Translations under genes and position numbers: made by a program
Notes under the pieces: generated by a model
Told to the model about the DNA's origin: nothing
The model's input: only the letters and a program-made list of their open reading frames with translations
Database searches by the model: none
NCBI GenBank assembly: GCA_030524135.1
Contig: JAUNHA010000013.1
Coordinates: 1 to 52,767, forward strand
DNA from: Eubacteriales bacterium
GTDB lineage: Bacteria > Bacillota > Clostridia > Lachnospirales > Lachnospiraceae
Length of the DNA stretch: 52,767 bases
Direction: 5' to 3'
In this document: in pieces, positions 7,157 through 15,310 of the stretch
Position numbering within the stretch: position 1 is the first letter of the stretch
Layout of the letters: each line of letters starts with the position of its first letter

Positions 7157-8902
7157 CTACATCTGGTCTTTCGCGCCGATGTGCGCCTGCCACATATCCC
7201 GGTAGAGAGGGCAGGTTTCCAGCAGTTTTTCATGCGTACCCTGTGCATGGACGGTTCCATTCTTCACCACAACAATGTTGTCCGCTCCAACAATGGTAGA
7301 CAGCCGGTGTGCAATCACAATCAGGGTCTTGCCGATAGTTAAAGCGGAAATTGCTTTCTGCACCAGCGCCTCATTTTCTGGGTCGATGTAGGCAGTTGCC
7401 TCGTCCAAAATGACAACCGGCGCATTTTTCAGCATGGCGCGGGCGATGGCAATCCGCTGGCGCTCCCCGCCGGAAAGGTGGGAACCGGCGCTGCCGACAA
7501 TCGTATCATAGTCATTGTCCAGCTTGCGGATAAAGGCATCGCAGCCGCTTTGTTTGGCGGCCTGTTCCACCTCCGCGTCCGTGGCACCGGGCCTTCCCAT
7601 GCGGATATTCTCCCGGATACTGCGGTTAAACAGGTAGTTGTCTTGGGATACATAGGAAATCTGATCTGCAATTTCAGACAGAGGTACATCCTTTAGCTCA
7701 TGGCCGCCGAGGGTGATGCTGCCAGATGTAACATCCCAATATCCGGCGATCAGTTTCGCCACTGTAGACTTGCCGGAGCCAGACGGTCCTACAAGGGCGG
7801 TCATGGTGCCGGGCTGGATGACAAGGTTCACATCATGCAACACCTCTGTTTTTTTGTCATAGGAAAACGACACAGACCTAAGAGAAATGTCGGTATCTTC
7901 CAGTTTGACTGGCGTGTTCTTATGGTTCAATTCTTCAACGTTCAGAAGTTGGCTGATTTCTTCCACATTTGTCCCCAGTACGGCCAAATCATCCGTAAAA
8001 GTAAAAGCCGCGATAATCGGCCCAATCAGCCCCAGCGAGAAAATTACAATGGACAGGAAGGTGGAAAGCTCCAGTCTGCCGGAGAGCCAAAACGCGAAGC
8101 CGCAGGGCAGCACACAAATTAGTACCGAGGGCAGGATGGCGTTGTAGGCGCTCATGGTTTTCTGGTTTTCTCTCATCCAGTCCACATAATAGTTGGCGTT
8201 ATAGTTCACCGCGTCCGAATATTTTTTGTAGGAACCGGCGGATTGGCTGAACGCCTTTACTACCTCGATTCCACCAATGTACTCCACAATGGCGTTTGTC
8301 ATCTGCTTGCCGGCCTTGACCGCGCCTTCCCATTTGACAGGATAATTCTTCATACCGGCAGACATGACAGCAAGGCCAACCACAAGTGTGACAAGGGACA
8401 GAAGCGCCATGCGCCAGTCCAAAAGGAATAGGTACACGGCGATCACAAGCGGCACCAGAACATTTGCGGTCATTTCCGGGAGCAGGTGTGCGAAGATTGG
8501 TTCCATCCCCTCCACGCGGTCTACAATCGTTGTTTTATACTGGCCGGACGGCGTATCTAAAATCGTCCCCATCGGGACGCGGGCTAGTTTTGCAGTGATA
8601 TTCTCCCGCAGATCACGCAGCGTGTAATAGGTCGCTGTGTGGGAGATGGTCGTAGATAGGTTGGAGAATATGACTTTTCCAAAATAACCAAAAAGCGCAA
8701 TCATACAAGCCACTATATAGTGAAAGAAATCTCGCTCTCCAGACAACATCAGCGTGACAATATGCGCCACACAAAAATAGGGTACCATCTGACAGGCTAC
8801 GCCTAACACCGCAAGGACAATGCTGCCAATGAATTTCCTATGATAGTTTTTGCCCCATCCCCACAAAACACCTATGGGTGATTCTTTTTTTTCTTTTTTC
8901 AT
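7157..8902 (-). CDS. ABC half-transporter (exporter fold), ATP-binding/permease
   Basis: A 581-residue protein, MKKEKKESPIGVLWGWGKNY onward, with a six-helix transmembrane domain and an ATPase: Walker A GPSGSGKST, signature LSGGERQR, Walker B VVILDEAT, switch motif VIAHRL. It is the likely partner of the 5407-7143 protein, which starts 13 bases after it. Its ATG overlaps the stop of the ECF ATPase gene (ATGA), so the exporter-type pair and the ECF transporter are translationally linked. That linkage argues that they act on the same substrate, for instance one taking a chelate across the membrane and the other a released ligand. This is inference. Confidence 0.88.
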   Translation of the reverse strand: MKKEKKESPIGVLWGWGKNYHRKFIGSIVLAVLGVACQMVPYFCVAHIVTLMLSGERDFFHYIVACMIALFGYFGKVIFSNLSTTISHTATYYTLRDLRENITAKLARVPMGTILDTPSGQYKTTIVDRVEGMEPIFAHLLPEMTANVLVPLVIAVYLFLLDWRMALLSLVTLVVGLAVMSAGMKNYPVKWEGAVKAGKQMTNAIVEYIGGIEVVKAFSQSAGSYKKYSDAVNYNANYYVDWMRENQKTMSAYNAILPSVLICVLPCGFAFWLSGRLELSTFLSIVIFSLGLIGPIIAAFTFTDDLAVLGTNVEEISQLLNVEELNHKNTPVKLEDTDISLRSVSFSYDKKTEVLHDVNLVIQPGTMTALVGPSGSGKSTVAKLIAGYWDVTSGSITLGGHELKDVPLSEIADQISYVSQDNYLFNRSIRENIRMGRPGATDAEVEQAAKQSGCDAFIRKLDNDYDTIVGSAGSHLSGGERQRIAIARAMLKNAPVVILDEATAYIDPENEALVQKAISALTIGKTLIVIAHRLSTIVGADNIVVVKNGTVHAQGTHEKLLETCPLYRDMWQAHIGAKDQM

Positions 8903-10371
8903 GCTTCAGACACCCCTTTTAGAAAAAAGTTTCTGATTTTTTTAAGACCAACCTCATTCATATGAAATTGGTCGATAATGGAACCGTCCTCGAAATGGAC
9001 AATATCTGTACAACAGTCTAATATCAACTCAAGGTCGTGAGTGATGACATACACAGTAATACCCGTGTCTCTGACTTGTCGCAGGACATTTGCAACCTCT
9101 TTCATGTGCCTATAATCAAGGCCACTGGTGGGTTCATCAAAAAATAAAATAGAACGCTTAGAAGCGATTGCCGAAGCAATCGCTACCCGCTGTTTCTGAC
9201 CACCGGAAAGGGACATGGGGTGTCTGTCTTTGAAGTCTGTTAAATCTAACTCGGCAAGGATTTTTTCTGCCTGCTCCCTGCTTTCTTCCTCCATACTAAT
9301 TAAAATCTCATCTAACACTGTTTCAGTAAAAAGCTGATGATTGACTTCCTGCATTACCATATAGCAGATATTCAATCTGTCTTTGGGGCGGTAGATTTTA
9401 CCATTCCATATAACTTCGCCGCATCTCTTTTCCAAACCACAGAAACACCGGGAAAAAGTCGATTTCCCAGCTCCATTATTTCCGATAATTCCTACAATAC
9501 GGTTTGCCGGAATTTTGTCTTCATGAATATGAAGCGTCTCCGGCTCATTTTTGTAGGCAAAACAGAGATTGCGAAGCTCCATTTGTTCTCCGATCAATGG
9601 TGATATTTCGGGCGGCTGCAAATCTTCAAGAATAAAGGCGCGCAGACCCATATCAGCTCTTTGCTGCTCTGTCAGTCGTTCAAATTCTTTCGCCGAATAA
9701 TCTTTTTCTATCTGTCCGGCAGTCATATAAATAAAACGATCCGCAAGACCTCGCAGATAGTAAAGCCGATGTTCTGACACGATAATTGTTTTTCCCTGTG
9801 ACTTCCAAAATGCAAGTATGGCTCTCAAATCGAGAATAGAGGAAGCATCCAGATTGGATGACGGTTCGTCCATAACAAACACATCCGGCTCCATGATTGA
9901 TACGCCGGCACAGGCAATTCTCTGTTTTTCTCCGCCAGAGAGATGAAAAATATTTCGCCCCATCAATTTTTCCAAACGGAAGTCCTGGACAGTCCTTTCT
10001 AACCGTTCTCGAATGCTCTGCTCCGATTGACCAAGATTTTCACACCCGAATGTGATTTCGCTGGTTGTGTCCACATTAAAAAATTGGGAACGGGGATTTT
10101 GAAACACACTGCCGACGTTTTTTGCAGTATCATAAAGGGGTCGCTCCGTAACTTTTCCCCCGTTCACCCACACTTCTCCGCTCATTTTTCCTTCATAGTA
10201 GTGAGGAATTAAGCCGTTGATCAGTCTGGTGATTGTCGTTTTTCCACAGCCGCTTTCACCGCAAAGCACGATAAACTGACCATCGTCTATGTTCAGATTT
10301 ATATCTTGAACACCACTGGTGTTCCCGTTTTCTTCCCCATAAGAGAAAGTTACATGGTCGATCCGTATCAC
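8899..10371 (-). CDS. ECF transporter energizing ATPase with two ABC domains
   Basis: About 490 residues containing two complete ABC ATPase domains. The first has GESGCGKTT, LSGGEKQR and VFVMDEPS; the second has GNNGAGKST, LSGGQKQR and ILFFDEPT. Tandem fused A and A' domains are typical of group-specific ECF transporters, where they power uptake by the T and S subunits. I chose the GTG at 10371 (VIRIDHVTFSYGEE), which lies 9 bases from GAGGGG. Another GTG at 10380 touches that site, and the ATG at 10422 lies inside the T gene. Its base composition is markedly more AT-rich than the relaxase and recombinase genes around it. Confidence 0.85.
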   Translation of the reverse strand: MIRIDHVTFSYGEENGNTSGVQDINLNIDDGQFIVLCGESGCGKTTITRLINGLIPHYYEGKMSGEVWVNGGKVTERPLYDTAKNVGSVFQNPRSQFFNVDTTSEITFGCENLGQSEQSIRERLERTVQDFRLEKLMGRNIFHLSGGEKQRIACAGVSIMEPDVFVMDEPSSNLDASSILDLRAILAFWKSQGKTIIVSEHRLYYLRGLADRFIYMTAGQIEKDYSAKEFERLTEQQRADMGLRAFILEDLQPPEISPLIGEQMELRNLCFAYKNEPETLHIHEDKIPANRIVGIIGNNGAGKSTFSRCFCGLEKRCGEVIWNGKIYRPKDRLNICYMVMQEVNHQLFTETVLDEILISMEEESREQAEKILAELDLTDFKDRHPMSLSGGQKQRVAIASAIASKRSILFFDEPTSGLDYRHMKEVANVLRQVRDTGITVYVITHDLELILDCCTDIVHFEDGSIIDQFHMNEVGLKKIRNFFLKGVSEA

Positions 10372-10384
10372 AAGGCTCACCCCC

Positions 10385-11125
10385 TCAAAACACAATTTGC
10401 TGCTGAAACAAAAATAGAACAAAACATAAGATACAAATCAGAAAGGCAATTACATCTTGAAAATGGAAGCCAATCTGACATACATTTGTGCGTTTAACGG
10501 GGGCACCAAGCCCCCGTGTCAATGCAGCAGCAGAAAGCTCATCGCCAATCTTTACAACGGATACCATTAAGGGAACCAGCCTGTATTCCGCCATCAACAA
10601 AGGATTTTTTCCGCCAAAACGGATACCCCGCATTTTCATCGCATCCCGTATTGCCTGATATTCTTCGCTGATCGTGGGAAAAAAACGGAAGATCACAGAC
10701 ATGGGAATCACAATTTTTTCAGTCATGTGCATACGTTCCATTGCACCGATAAACTCGCTAACTGAAGTTGAAGAAATCATCCAGGCACCTGTCATAATGC
10801 CGGGAGCGAATCTTGTCATAATGGATGAAACCGCCAGCACGATGAAAGAGAACAAACCACTTAAAGTTGTAAGGGCTATCCGTTCTAATAAAAAGCAGAC
10901 CGCATAGAGCAGCAAATACTTTCCTGCCGTTTTGAAACGACGCTCCGATAAAATCAGCACAAAAGGCACGAGACTTAAACAGGGCTTGATGATGTTCATG
11001 GTTCCTTCATTGCTGGTACTGAACATCAGTGTCGTAATAGTAATCAGGAGGACAAGCTTTGTGCGAGGGTCAAGCAATATCCCTTTTCTGTTTTCAGTCG
11101 TTGCAGAGAACGATACCCCGTTCAT
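10385..11125 (-). CDS. ECF transporter T component (transmembrane scaffold)
   Basis: A 246-residue membrane protein starting MNGVSFSATTENRKGILLDP. Several hydrophobic helices are followed by the coupling-helix motifs of EcfT, recognisable here as AMKMRGI and ALTRGL, which contact the two ATPase domains. It connects the S component to the ATPase. Its start codon overlaps the stop of the S gene, and it ends 14 bases before the ATPase start. Gene order S-T-A on one strand supports a dedicated transporter rather than the shared housekeeping ECF module. Confidence 0.85.
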   Translation of the reverse strand: MNGVSFSATTENRKGILLDPRTKLVLLITITTLMFSTSNEGTMNIIKPCLSLVPFVLILSERRFKTAGKYLLLYAVCFLLERIALTTLSGLFSFIVLAVSSIMTRFAPGIMTGAWMISSTSVSEFIGAMERMHMTEKIVIPMSVIFRFFPTISEEYQAIRDAMKMRGIRFGGKNPLLMAEYRLVPLMVSVVKIGDELSAAALTRGLGAPVKRTNVCQIGFHFQDVIAFLICILCFVLFLFQQQIVF

Positions 11126-11709
11126 TACACAATTCCCGCTTTGGCAAAATGCTTTTTCAGAAGCGCCTTACCCAACAGGCCACCCAAAATTGCAAAAACG
11201 AAAATTCCAGCAGCGACCAGAACAATACTCCACATAGGCATAGCAGCCATTACCTTGTCAGCGTATTCCTCTCCGAAGCTGGCTGCAAAACTTGCCCACG
11301 AATCTTCTACCATGAAATACATGGGAATATATGTGCCAATCATCCACAGACTAAATACTGCATAACCAATCAAACTTCTTCTGACACTTTTATATCCACC
11401 GGATTTTAAGATCCAATCACCCAGCAGGCCAAAGATTACTCCCATTGGCACACCCCAAAAACCCATACCAGTCAATCCCATCAGCAGGCCGCTTAAAATT
11501 CCCATGATTGTAACCATGCCGAATTTCTTCACTCTTGTCAAAAACAACATGAAAGGAATCCCTGTAATCAAAGACCACAATGCACCGAGGATCGGCAAAA
11601 AGATAGGAACAAACCCTACAGGAATAGCAACACAGCAGCCAATCACGAAGTAGAGAACAGTGAATAATCCAAGGTTGATCAGATCCTTTGCTTGTAACTT
11701 ATTACTCAT
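11125..11709 (-). CDS. MptD/Trep_Strep-family ECF substrate-binding (S) component
   Basis: About 194 residues with five or six hydrophobic helices (LFTVLYFVIGCCVAIPVGFV, GLLMGLTGMGFWGVPMGVIF and others). This resembles the MptD (Trep_Strep) family of putative ECF S components. S components bind the small-molecule substrate; the ligand of this family is not firmly known. By context (DtxR repressor, paired ABC half-transporters) a metal chelate, siderophore or haem-like ligand is plausible. The start at 11709 is preceded by GGAGG at the right spacing; the codon at 11724 is too close to it. This is the first gene of the cargo operon. Confidence 0.8.
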   Translation of the reverse strand: MSNKLQAKDLINLGLFTVLYFVIGCCVAIPVGFVPIFLPILGALWSLITGIPFMLFLTRVKKFGMVTIMGILSGLLMGLTGMGFWGVPMGVIFGLLGDWILKSGGYKSVRRSLIGYAVFSLWMIGTYIPMYFMVEDSWASFAASFGEEYADKVMAAMPMWSIVLVAAGIFVFAILGGLLGKALLKKHFAKAGIV

Positions 11710-11743
11710 GATGAGTACCTCCATTCATTTTTTGTTAACATTC

Positions 11744-11774
11744 GCTAACCTCTTTACAAGATAGCACAGTTAGC
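11744..11774. promoter_or_regulatory. Inverted-repeat operator candidate in the divergent promoter region
   Basis: GCTAAC (11744-11749) and GTTAGC (11769-11774) are complementary half-sites about two helical turns apart, just upstream of the S-component gene. They are a plausible site for the AraC-type activator or the DtxR-type repressor. I see no convincing leftward -35/-10 pair here, which would fit an activator-dependent promoter. Confidence 0.35.
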
Positions 11775-11830
11775 AATAGCTCTCTACAGCCAATCAGTTT
11801 TTTGGCTCCAAACAGCAACGAGTTTTTTTG

Positions 11831-11859
11831 TTGACTGACCTCCTCTGCAAAACTATAAT
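11831..11859 (+). promoter_or_regulatory. Sigma-A promoter of the araC-type gene
   Basis: TTGACT at 11831-11836 and a perfect TATAAT at 11854-11859 with a 17-base spacer, about 50 bases before the AraC-type start codon. Confidence 0.75.
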
Positions 11860-11911
11860 ATAATTAAAAACAGGGGTAAGAAATCATAGGGTCGGATGAT
11901 AGGAGCTGGAA

Positions 11912-12904
11912 ATGAAGATCGAGGATATTATAAGGAAATGTATTGAAATTCCTGGTATTTCAATAAGGCGCAGTGATTTCAGCGCAGAACTACTTATGAA
12001 AACCAAAGATGGCAAAGGTTCGATGACCTTTTTCCCGCTTTTTCCCGGGCTTACTATTGCTTATATCTTCGTAAATTCTCCTACATGGGCAGCACCCAAT
12101 TTTCGTGAAGACAGTTCCACTGAAAAAGGCCCATTACTTCTAAACTATTGTGTGACCGGGCGTTGTGAGATTATCTTGAATAACGAAAACTTTGTGTATG
12201 TGAAAGATAGAGAAATTTCTCTCACAGAGCGTTTCGCACAAAAACAATATGTCTATCCTCGCCGTATCTATGAGGGAATAGAACTTTTCGTTGATACTGA
12301 TACACTGACATCAGAAAGTGCATGGATACAAAAAGAGTTTGGTATTGACTTTCATAAAATCATTGAACTTTTTTGCCCTAATGGTAATACCTATATTTCG
12401 ACGGTTGCTCCTGAAGTCGAGGAAATATTGACAAAACTTTGGGATCTTTTGGATATTGCGCTCCCATTTTCAATCTTTCAAATGAAGGTCTATGTTCTGG
12501 CGCTTTTTTCACTTCTACAAAGCCTTAACGATATTCCTCCATCGCAAGCCTGCACATTTTTTACTGAAACGCAGGTAGATATTGCAAAACGAGTTGAAAA
12601 AATCATCACTTCTGACTTACGGCAACATCATCCGGCATGGGAATTAGCGGCGCAGTTTTCTGTCAGCGAAACCAGCTTAAAAAATTATTTTCGTGGCGTT
12701 TTTGGTCAAAATATTTCCATCTATCTGCGGGAAATCCGAATGAAAAAAGCTGCGGAGCTGCTTGTCGCCACGAGATTATCGGTAGCAGAAGTGGCAGAAC
12801 AAGTGGGCTATGTGAACCAAAGTAAATTTGCAGCCGTGTTCAAAAAGCAGTTTGGTCTTTCTCCTCTGGAATACCGGCGGTCAAAGAATTTGGAAAACCG
12901 ATAA
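11912..12904 (+). CDS. AraC-family transcriptional regulator
   Basis: A 330-residue regulator transcribed away from the ECF operon. The last 100 residues hold the double HTH of the family: HPAWELAAQFSVSETSLKNY, then LSVAEVAEQVGYVNQSKFAA, ending VFKKQFGLSPLEYRRSK. The N-terminal 200 residues would bind an effector. AraC-type activators of this shape control siderophore and haem uptake loci (YbtA is one) and usually respond to the imported ligand. The divergent position suggests it activates the transporter operon. GGAGCTGGAA precedes the ATG, and a consensus promoter lies at 11831-11859. It is the only plus-strand gene of the mobile region. Confidence 0.85.
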   Translation: MKIEDIIRKCIEIPGISIRRSDFSAELLMKTKDGKGSMTFFPLFPGLTIAYIFVNSPTWAAPNFREDSSTEKGPLLLNYCVTGRCEIILNNENFVYVKDREISLTERFAQKQYVYPRRIYEGIELFVDTDTLTSESAWIQKEFGIDFHKIIELFCPNGNTYISTVAPEVEEILTKLWDLLDIALPFSIFQMKVYVLALFSLLQSLNDIPPSQACTFFTETQVDIAKRVEKIITSDLRQHHPAWELAAQFSVSETSLKNYFRGVFGQNISIYLREIRMKKAAELLVATRLSVAEVAEQVGYVNQSKFAAVFKKQFGLSPLEYRRSKNLENR

Positions 12905-12908
12905 GAGC

Positions 12909-12948
12909 AAAGCCGGGATTTTTCCGCCAAGCGGTAAGTCCCGGCTTT
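12909..12948 (+). terminator. Stem-loop terminator of the araC-type gene
   Basis: AAAGCCGGGA (12909-12918) pairs perfectly with TCCCGGCTTT (12939-12948) 4 bases after the stop codon. A smaller CCGC/GCGG hairpin lies in the loop. The T tract is short. It may also work on the opposite strand for TnpV, whose gene ends at 12965. Confidence 0.6.
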
Positions 12949-12964
12949 ACTTATGCCTAAAATC

Positions 12965-13324
12965 TCATGTGTAAGCCAACTCTTGGAAAATCATTTCCTC
13001 CGCCTGCGCTTTCAGCGTATTCATCAGCCCCGCCCAGCGCATGGGGTCGCGGGCTTTCAATTCCTCGGTAACTCCCGCCGCCTCCATCATGTGGGACAAC
13101 ATAGCGTCCATGCGCTCCCGCGCCGTTCGGTCAATCTCCAACAGGTGCGGGTACAGCTTTTCGCTCAAAATCAAACTGCTGTAAAGGCCGGGCCGGTGTT
13201 CCTTCAGGTAGCGTTTCCGCATACGTCCATACTTGCCGATAGGGGCTTCCGGCTGCTCGGAAAGTTTCAGATCGGGGATGTAGTAATCCCCGCAGCGGGT
13301 ATAAGTCAATTCGCTCATATTCAT
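12965..13324 (-). CDS. TnpV family transposon-encoded protein
   Basis: A 119-residue protein with TRCGDYYIPDLKL near the start, then GKYGRMRKRYLKEHRPGLYS and an amphipathic C-terminal helix. This pattern matches TnpV, first known from the chloramphenicol-resistance transposons Tn4451/Tn4453 and common next to large serine recombinases in Clostridia. Its function is not established. It lies 20 bases after the recombinase gene on the same strand, so the two are probably co-transcribed and belong to the inner element. Confidence 0.82.
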   Translation of the reverse strand: MNMSELTYTRCGDYYIPDLKLSEQPEAPIGKYGRMRKRYLKEHRPGLYSSLILSEKLYPHLLEIDRTARERMDAMLSHMMEAAGVTEELKARDPMRWAGLMNTLKAQAEEMIFQELAYT

Positions 13325-13344
13325 TCTCCTTCACACTGTGACGG

Positions 13345-15225
13345 TTAAACTGCGGCGCCGGCCGGTAAGATGGCCCTCCGCGGTTCCTGCCTGGGTAACT
13401 GGCTGACAGTGGTAAAAACACCTTTCTCCATATCCTCGGCCCGGATCACGGCCTTTTCTGCCTCTATTTTAGCCTTGCGCTTAGCATGATAGCGTTCCTC
13501 CCATTCCTTCTGCTTGCCGTTTGCCTTGCGGCGCAAGTAGTTCTGGTGAAGCCTGTCCTTGCGTTCCTCTTTCTTACGCAGTTCTTCCAGTTCCTCCGGT
13601 GTGAGAGGAGTCGGCTGCATAGCGGGCGGGATATATCTGCCAACAAAATTGAAATAGATTTCAACCTCCTGTGTGGTGTCCTGGCTGCCTTTGCGGGCGC
13701 GTTCATGGACAAGGATTTTCTCAACAAACTCATTGAGCATGGTGTTTGTCAGCGTGTCGAAATTCTCATACTTGTCAATCAGGGCAATAAACTTCTCCGC
13801 AGACTTCCGGCTCTGCTCGTAGCCGATAACAGCTTGTTCCAGTTCTGCGATTTCCGCATTGAGGGCATCCTGCTCCTTGGCATACTGCGCATCCAGGACT
13901 GCATACCGGGCATCCGGCAGCTTGCCCAGGGCGTTGTCCTCATAAATTTTGCAAATCAGCTTTTCCAGTTCTCCGGCCCGCTTTTGAGCAACGGCAAGCC
14001 GTTTCCGCTTCTTGGAGATGTCGGCGGTCTGCTGGGCAGCCTGCGTTTCCTGAACCGTGCGGATAAATTCGGCCCGGTCATTCCTGGAATATTCTGCGAT
14101 AGCCCGGAGCATATCAGTTATCAGGGTCAGAACGGCCTCGGCCCGGATGCGGTGCTGAGTACCGCAAAGCGTCCCGCAGGGGATTTTACTGTACTGGCTG
14201 CAAGTAAATTGCGGGTCACGCTTGCCGTTATTGACGCGATGGACGTACATCTTTCCGCCGCAGTCAGCACAGTACAGCAAGCCGGTAAGAGAATGGGCCT
14301 TGCCCCAGCCGTCCGGGTATCGTTTCACATTCGCCCGGATACGCTGTACGTTATCAAAGGTTTTCTGGTCGATGATAGCCTCGTGGGTATTCTCAAAAAT
14401 CGTCCATTCGTTTTCATCGACATAGTGGCTTTTCTTGTCCTTAAAGTGCTTGCGGGTCTTGAAATTGACCGTATGCCCCAAATACTCCCGCTTTTTCAAA
14501 ATGCTCACGATGGTAGAAGAACTCCAGCCGCAGGGGTCTTTGACCGGCTTTGCCCTATTTACGCCCTCATTGAAGCGGGCCAGATGGACAGAGGGAATCT
14601 CTACTCGTTCCTCAGACAACAGCTTGGAAATCTGATATGGGCCACACCCTTCCATCGTCAGAGAGAAAATCCGGTGCACCACCTCGGCGGCTTCCTCGTC
14701 CACAAGCCAGTGTTCCCGTTTTTCGTCCCACAGATAACCGTAAATGACAGTGCCGGTCAGGTGCTTGCCGCTCATGCCCTTTGACTTGAACACGGAACGG
14801 ATTTTCCGGCTGGTATCGCGGGCATAAAATTCATTCATGATGTTGCGGAACGGGGTAAAATCATCATCGCCGTTCAGACTGTCTACGCCGTCGTTGATGG
14901 CGATCAGCCGGACGCCGCGCTGCCGCAGAATCTCCATGACCTGACCGACTTTCAGGTAGTCGCGCCCCAGGCGGCTCATGTCCTTGATAACAATGGCCTC
15001 CACCCGTCCCGCCTCGACTTCCTCCATCATGGCCAGAAAACCGGGCCGGTCGAAGCGGGTTCCCGATACGCCGTCATCGGTGAAGTGGGTAGGGTTCGGA
15101 AGTCCGTTCCGGCGGGCGTATTCCTCCAGCATTTTCTTTTGGTTCAATATGCTGTTGCTCTCGCCCTGTAATTCATCATCGCGGCTCAGGCGCTCATACA
15201 GCGGGGTGATCTTCGTTCTTGTCAT
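13345..15225 (-). CDS. Large serine recombinase (TnpX/TndX type) of the inner element
   Basis: A 626-residue site-specific recombinase. The catalytic resolvase domain is at the N-terminus: nucleophile Ser in YERLSRDDE, and DMSRLGRDYLKVG with the active-site arginines. It is followed by the recombinase domain (GYLWDEKREHW onward) and a zinc ribbon (CADCGGKMYVH, later CSQYSKIPCGTLCG). Then come a long coiled coil and a charged C-terminus with the DUF4368-like end. AGGAGG precedes the ATG. The gene starts next to the inverted-repeat junction at 15254-15310, beyond which the coupling-protein gene is truncated. It is therefore the recombinase that inserts and excises the inner element; members of this type recombine at short, often GA, dinucleotide cores. 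Confidence 0.92.
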   Translation of the reverse strand: MTRTKITPLYERLSRDDELQGESNSILNQKKMLEEYARRNGLPNPTHFTDDGVSGTRFDRPGFLAMMEEVEAGRVEAIVIKDMSRLGRDYLKVGQVMEILRQRGVRLIAINDGVDSLNGDDDFTPFRNIMNEFYARDTSRKIRSVFKSKGMSGKHLTGTVIYGYLWDEKREHWLVDEEAAEVVHRIFSLTMEGCGPYQISKLLSEERVEIPSVHLARFNEGVNRAKPVKDPCGWSSSTIVSILKKREYLGHTVNFKTRKHFKDKKSHYVDENEWTIFENTHEAIIDQKTFDNVQRIRANVKRYPDGWGKAHSLTGLLYCADCGGKMYVHRVNNGKRDPQFTCSQYSKIPCGTLCGTQHRIRAEAVLTLITDMLRAIAEYSRNDRAEFIRTVQETQAAQQTADISKKRKRLAVAQKRAGELEKLICKIYEDNALGKLPDARYAVLDAQYAKEQDALNAEIAELEQAVIGYEQSRKSAEKFIALIDKYENFDTLTNTMLNEFVEKILVHERARKGSQDTTQEVEIYFNFVGRYIPPAMQPTPLTPEELEELRKKEERKDRLHQNYLRRKANGKQKEWEERYHAKRKAKIEAEKAVIRAEDMEKGVFTTVSQLPRQEPRRAILPAGAAV

Positions 15226-15253
15226 ACTCGTTGACCTCCTTGACGAAAAATGC

Positions 15254-15310
15254 TCTAAATGACTGCTTCATTAACCATGAGAAAATCTCGTGATTAAGAA
15301 GTCATTTAGA
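15254..15310. repeat. Inverted repeat at the recombinase-proximal end of the inner element
   Basis: TCTAAATGACT (15254-15264) and AGTCATTTAGA (15300-15310) are perfect complements. Between them lies a second, smaller dyad (CATGAGA...TCTCGTG). The repeat lies between the recombinase start and the point where the virD4 frame leaves its homology. It is the likely recombinase binding region and end of the element, and may also hold the recombinase promoter. Confidence 0.6.
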
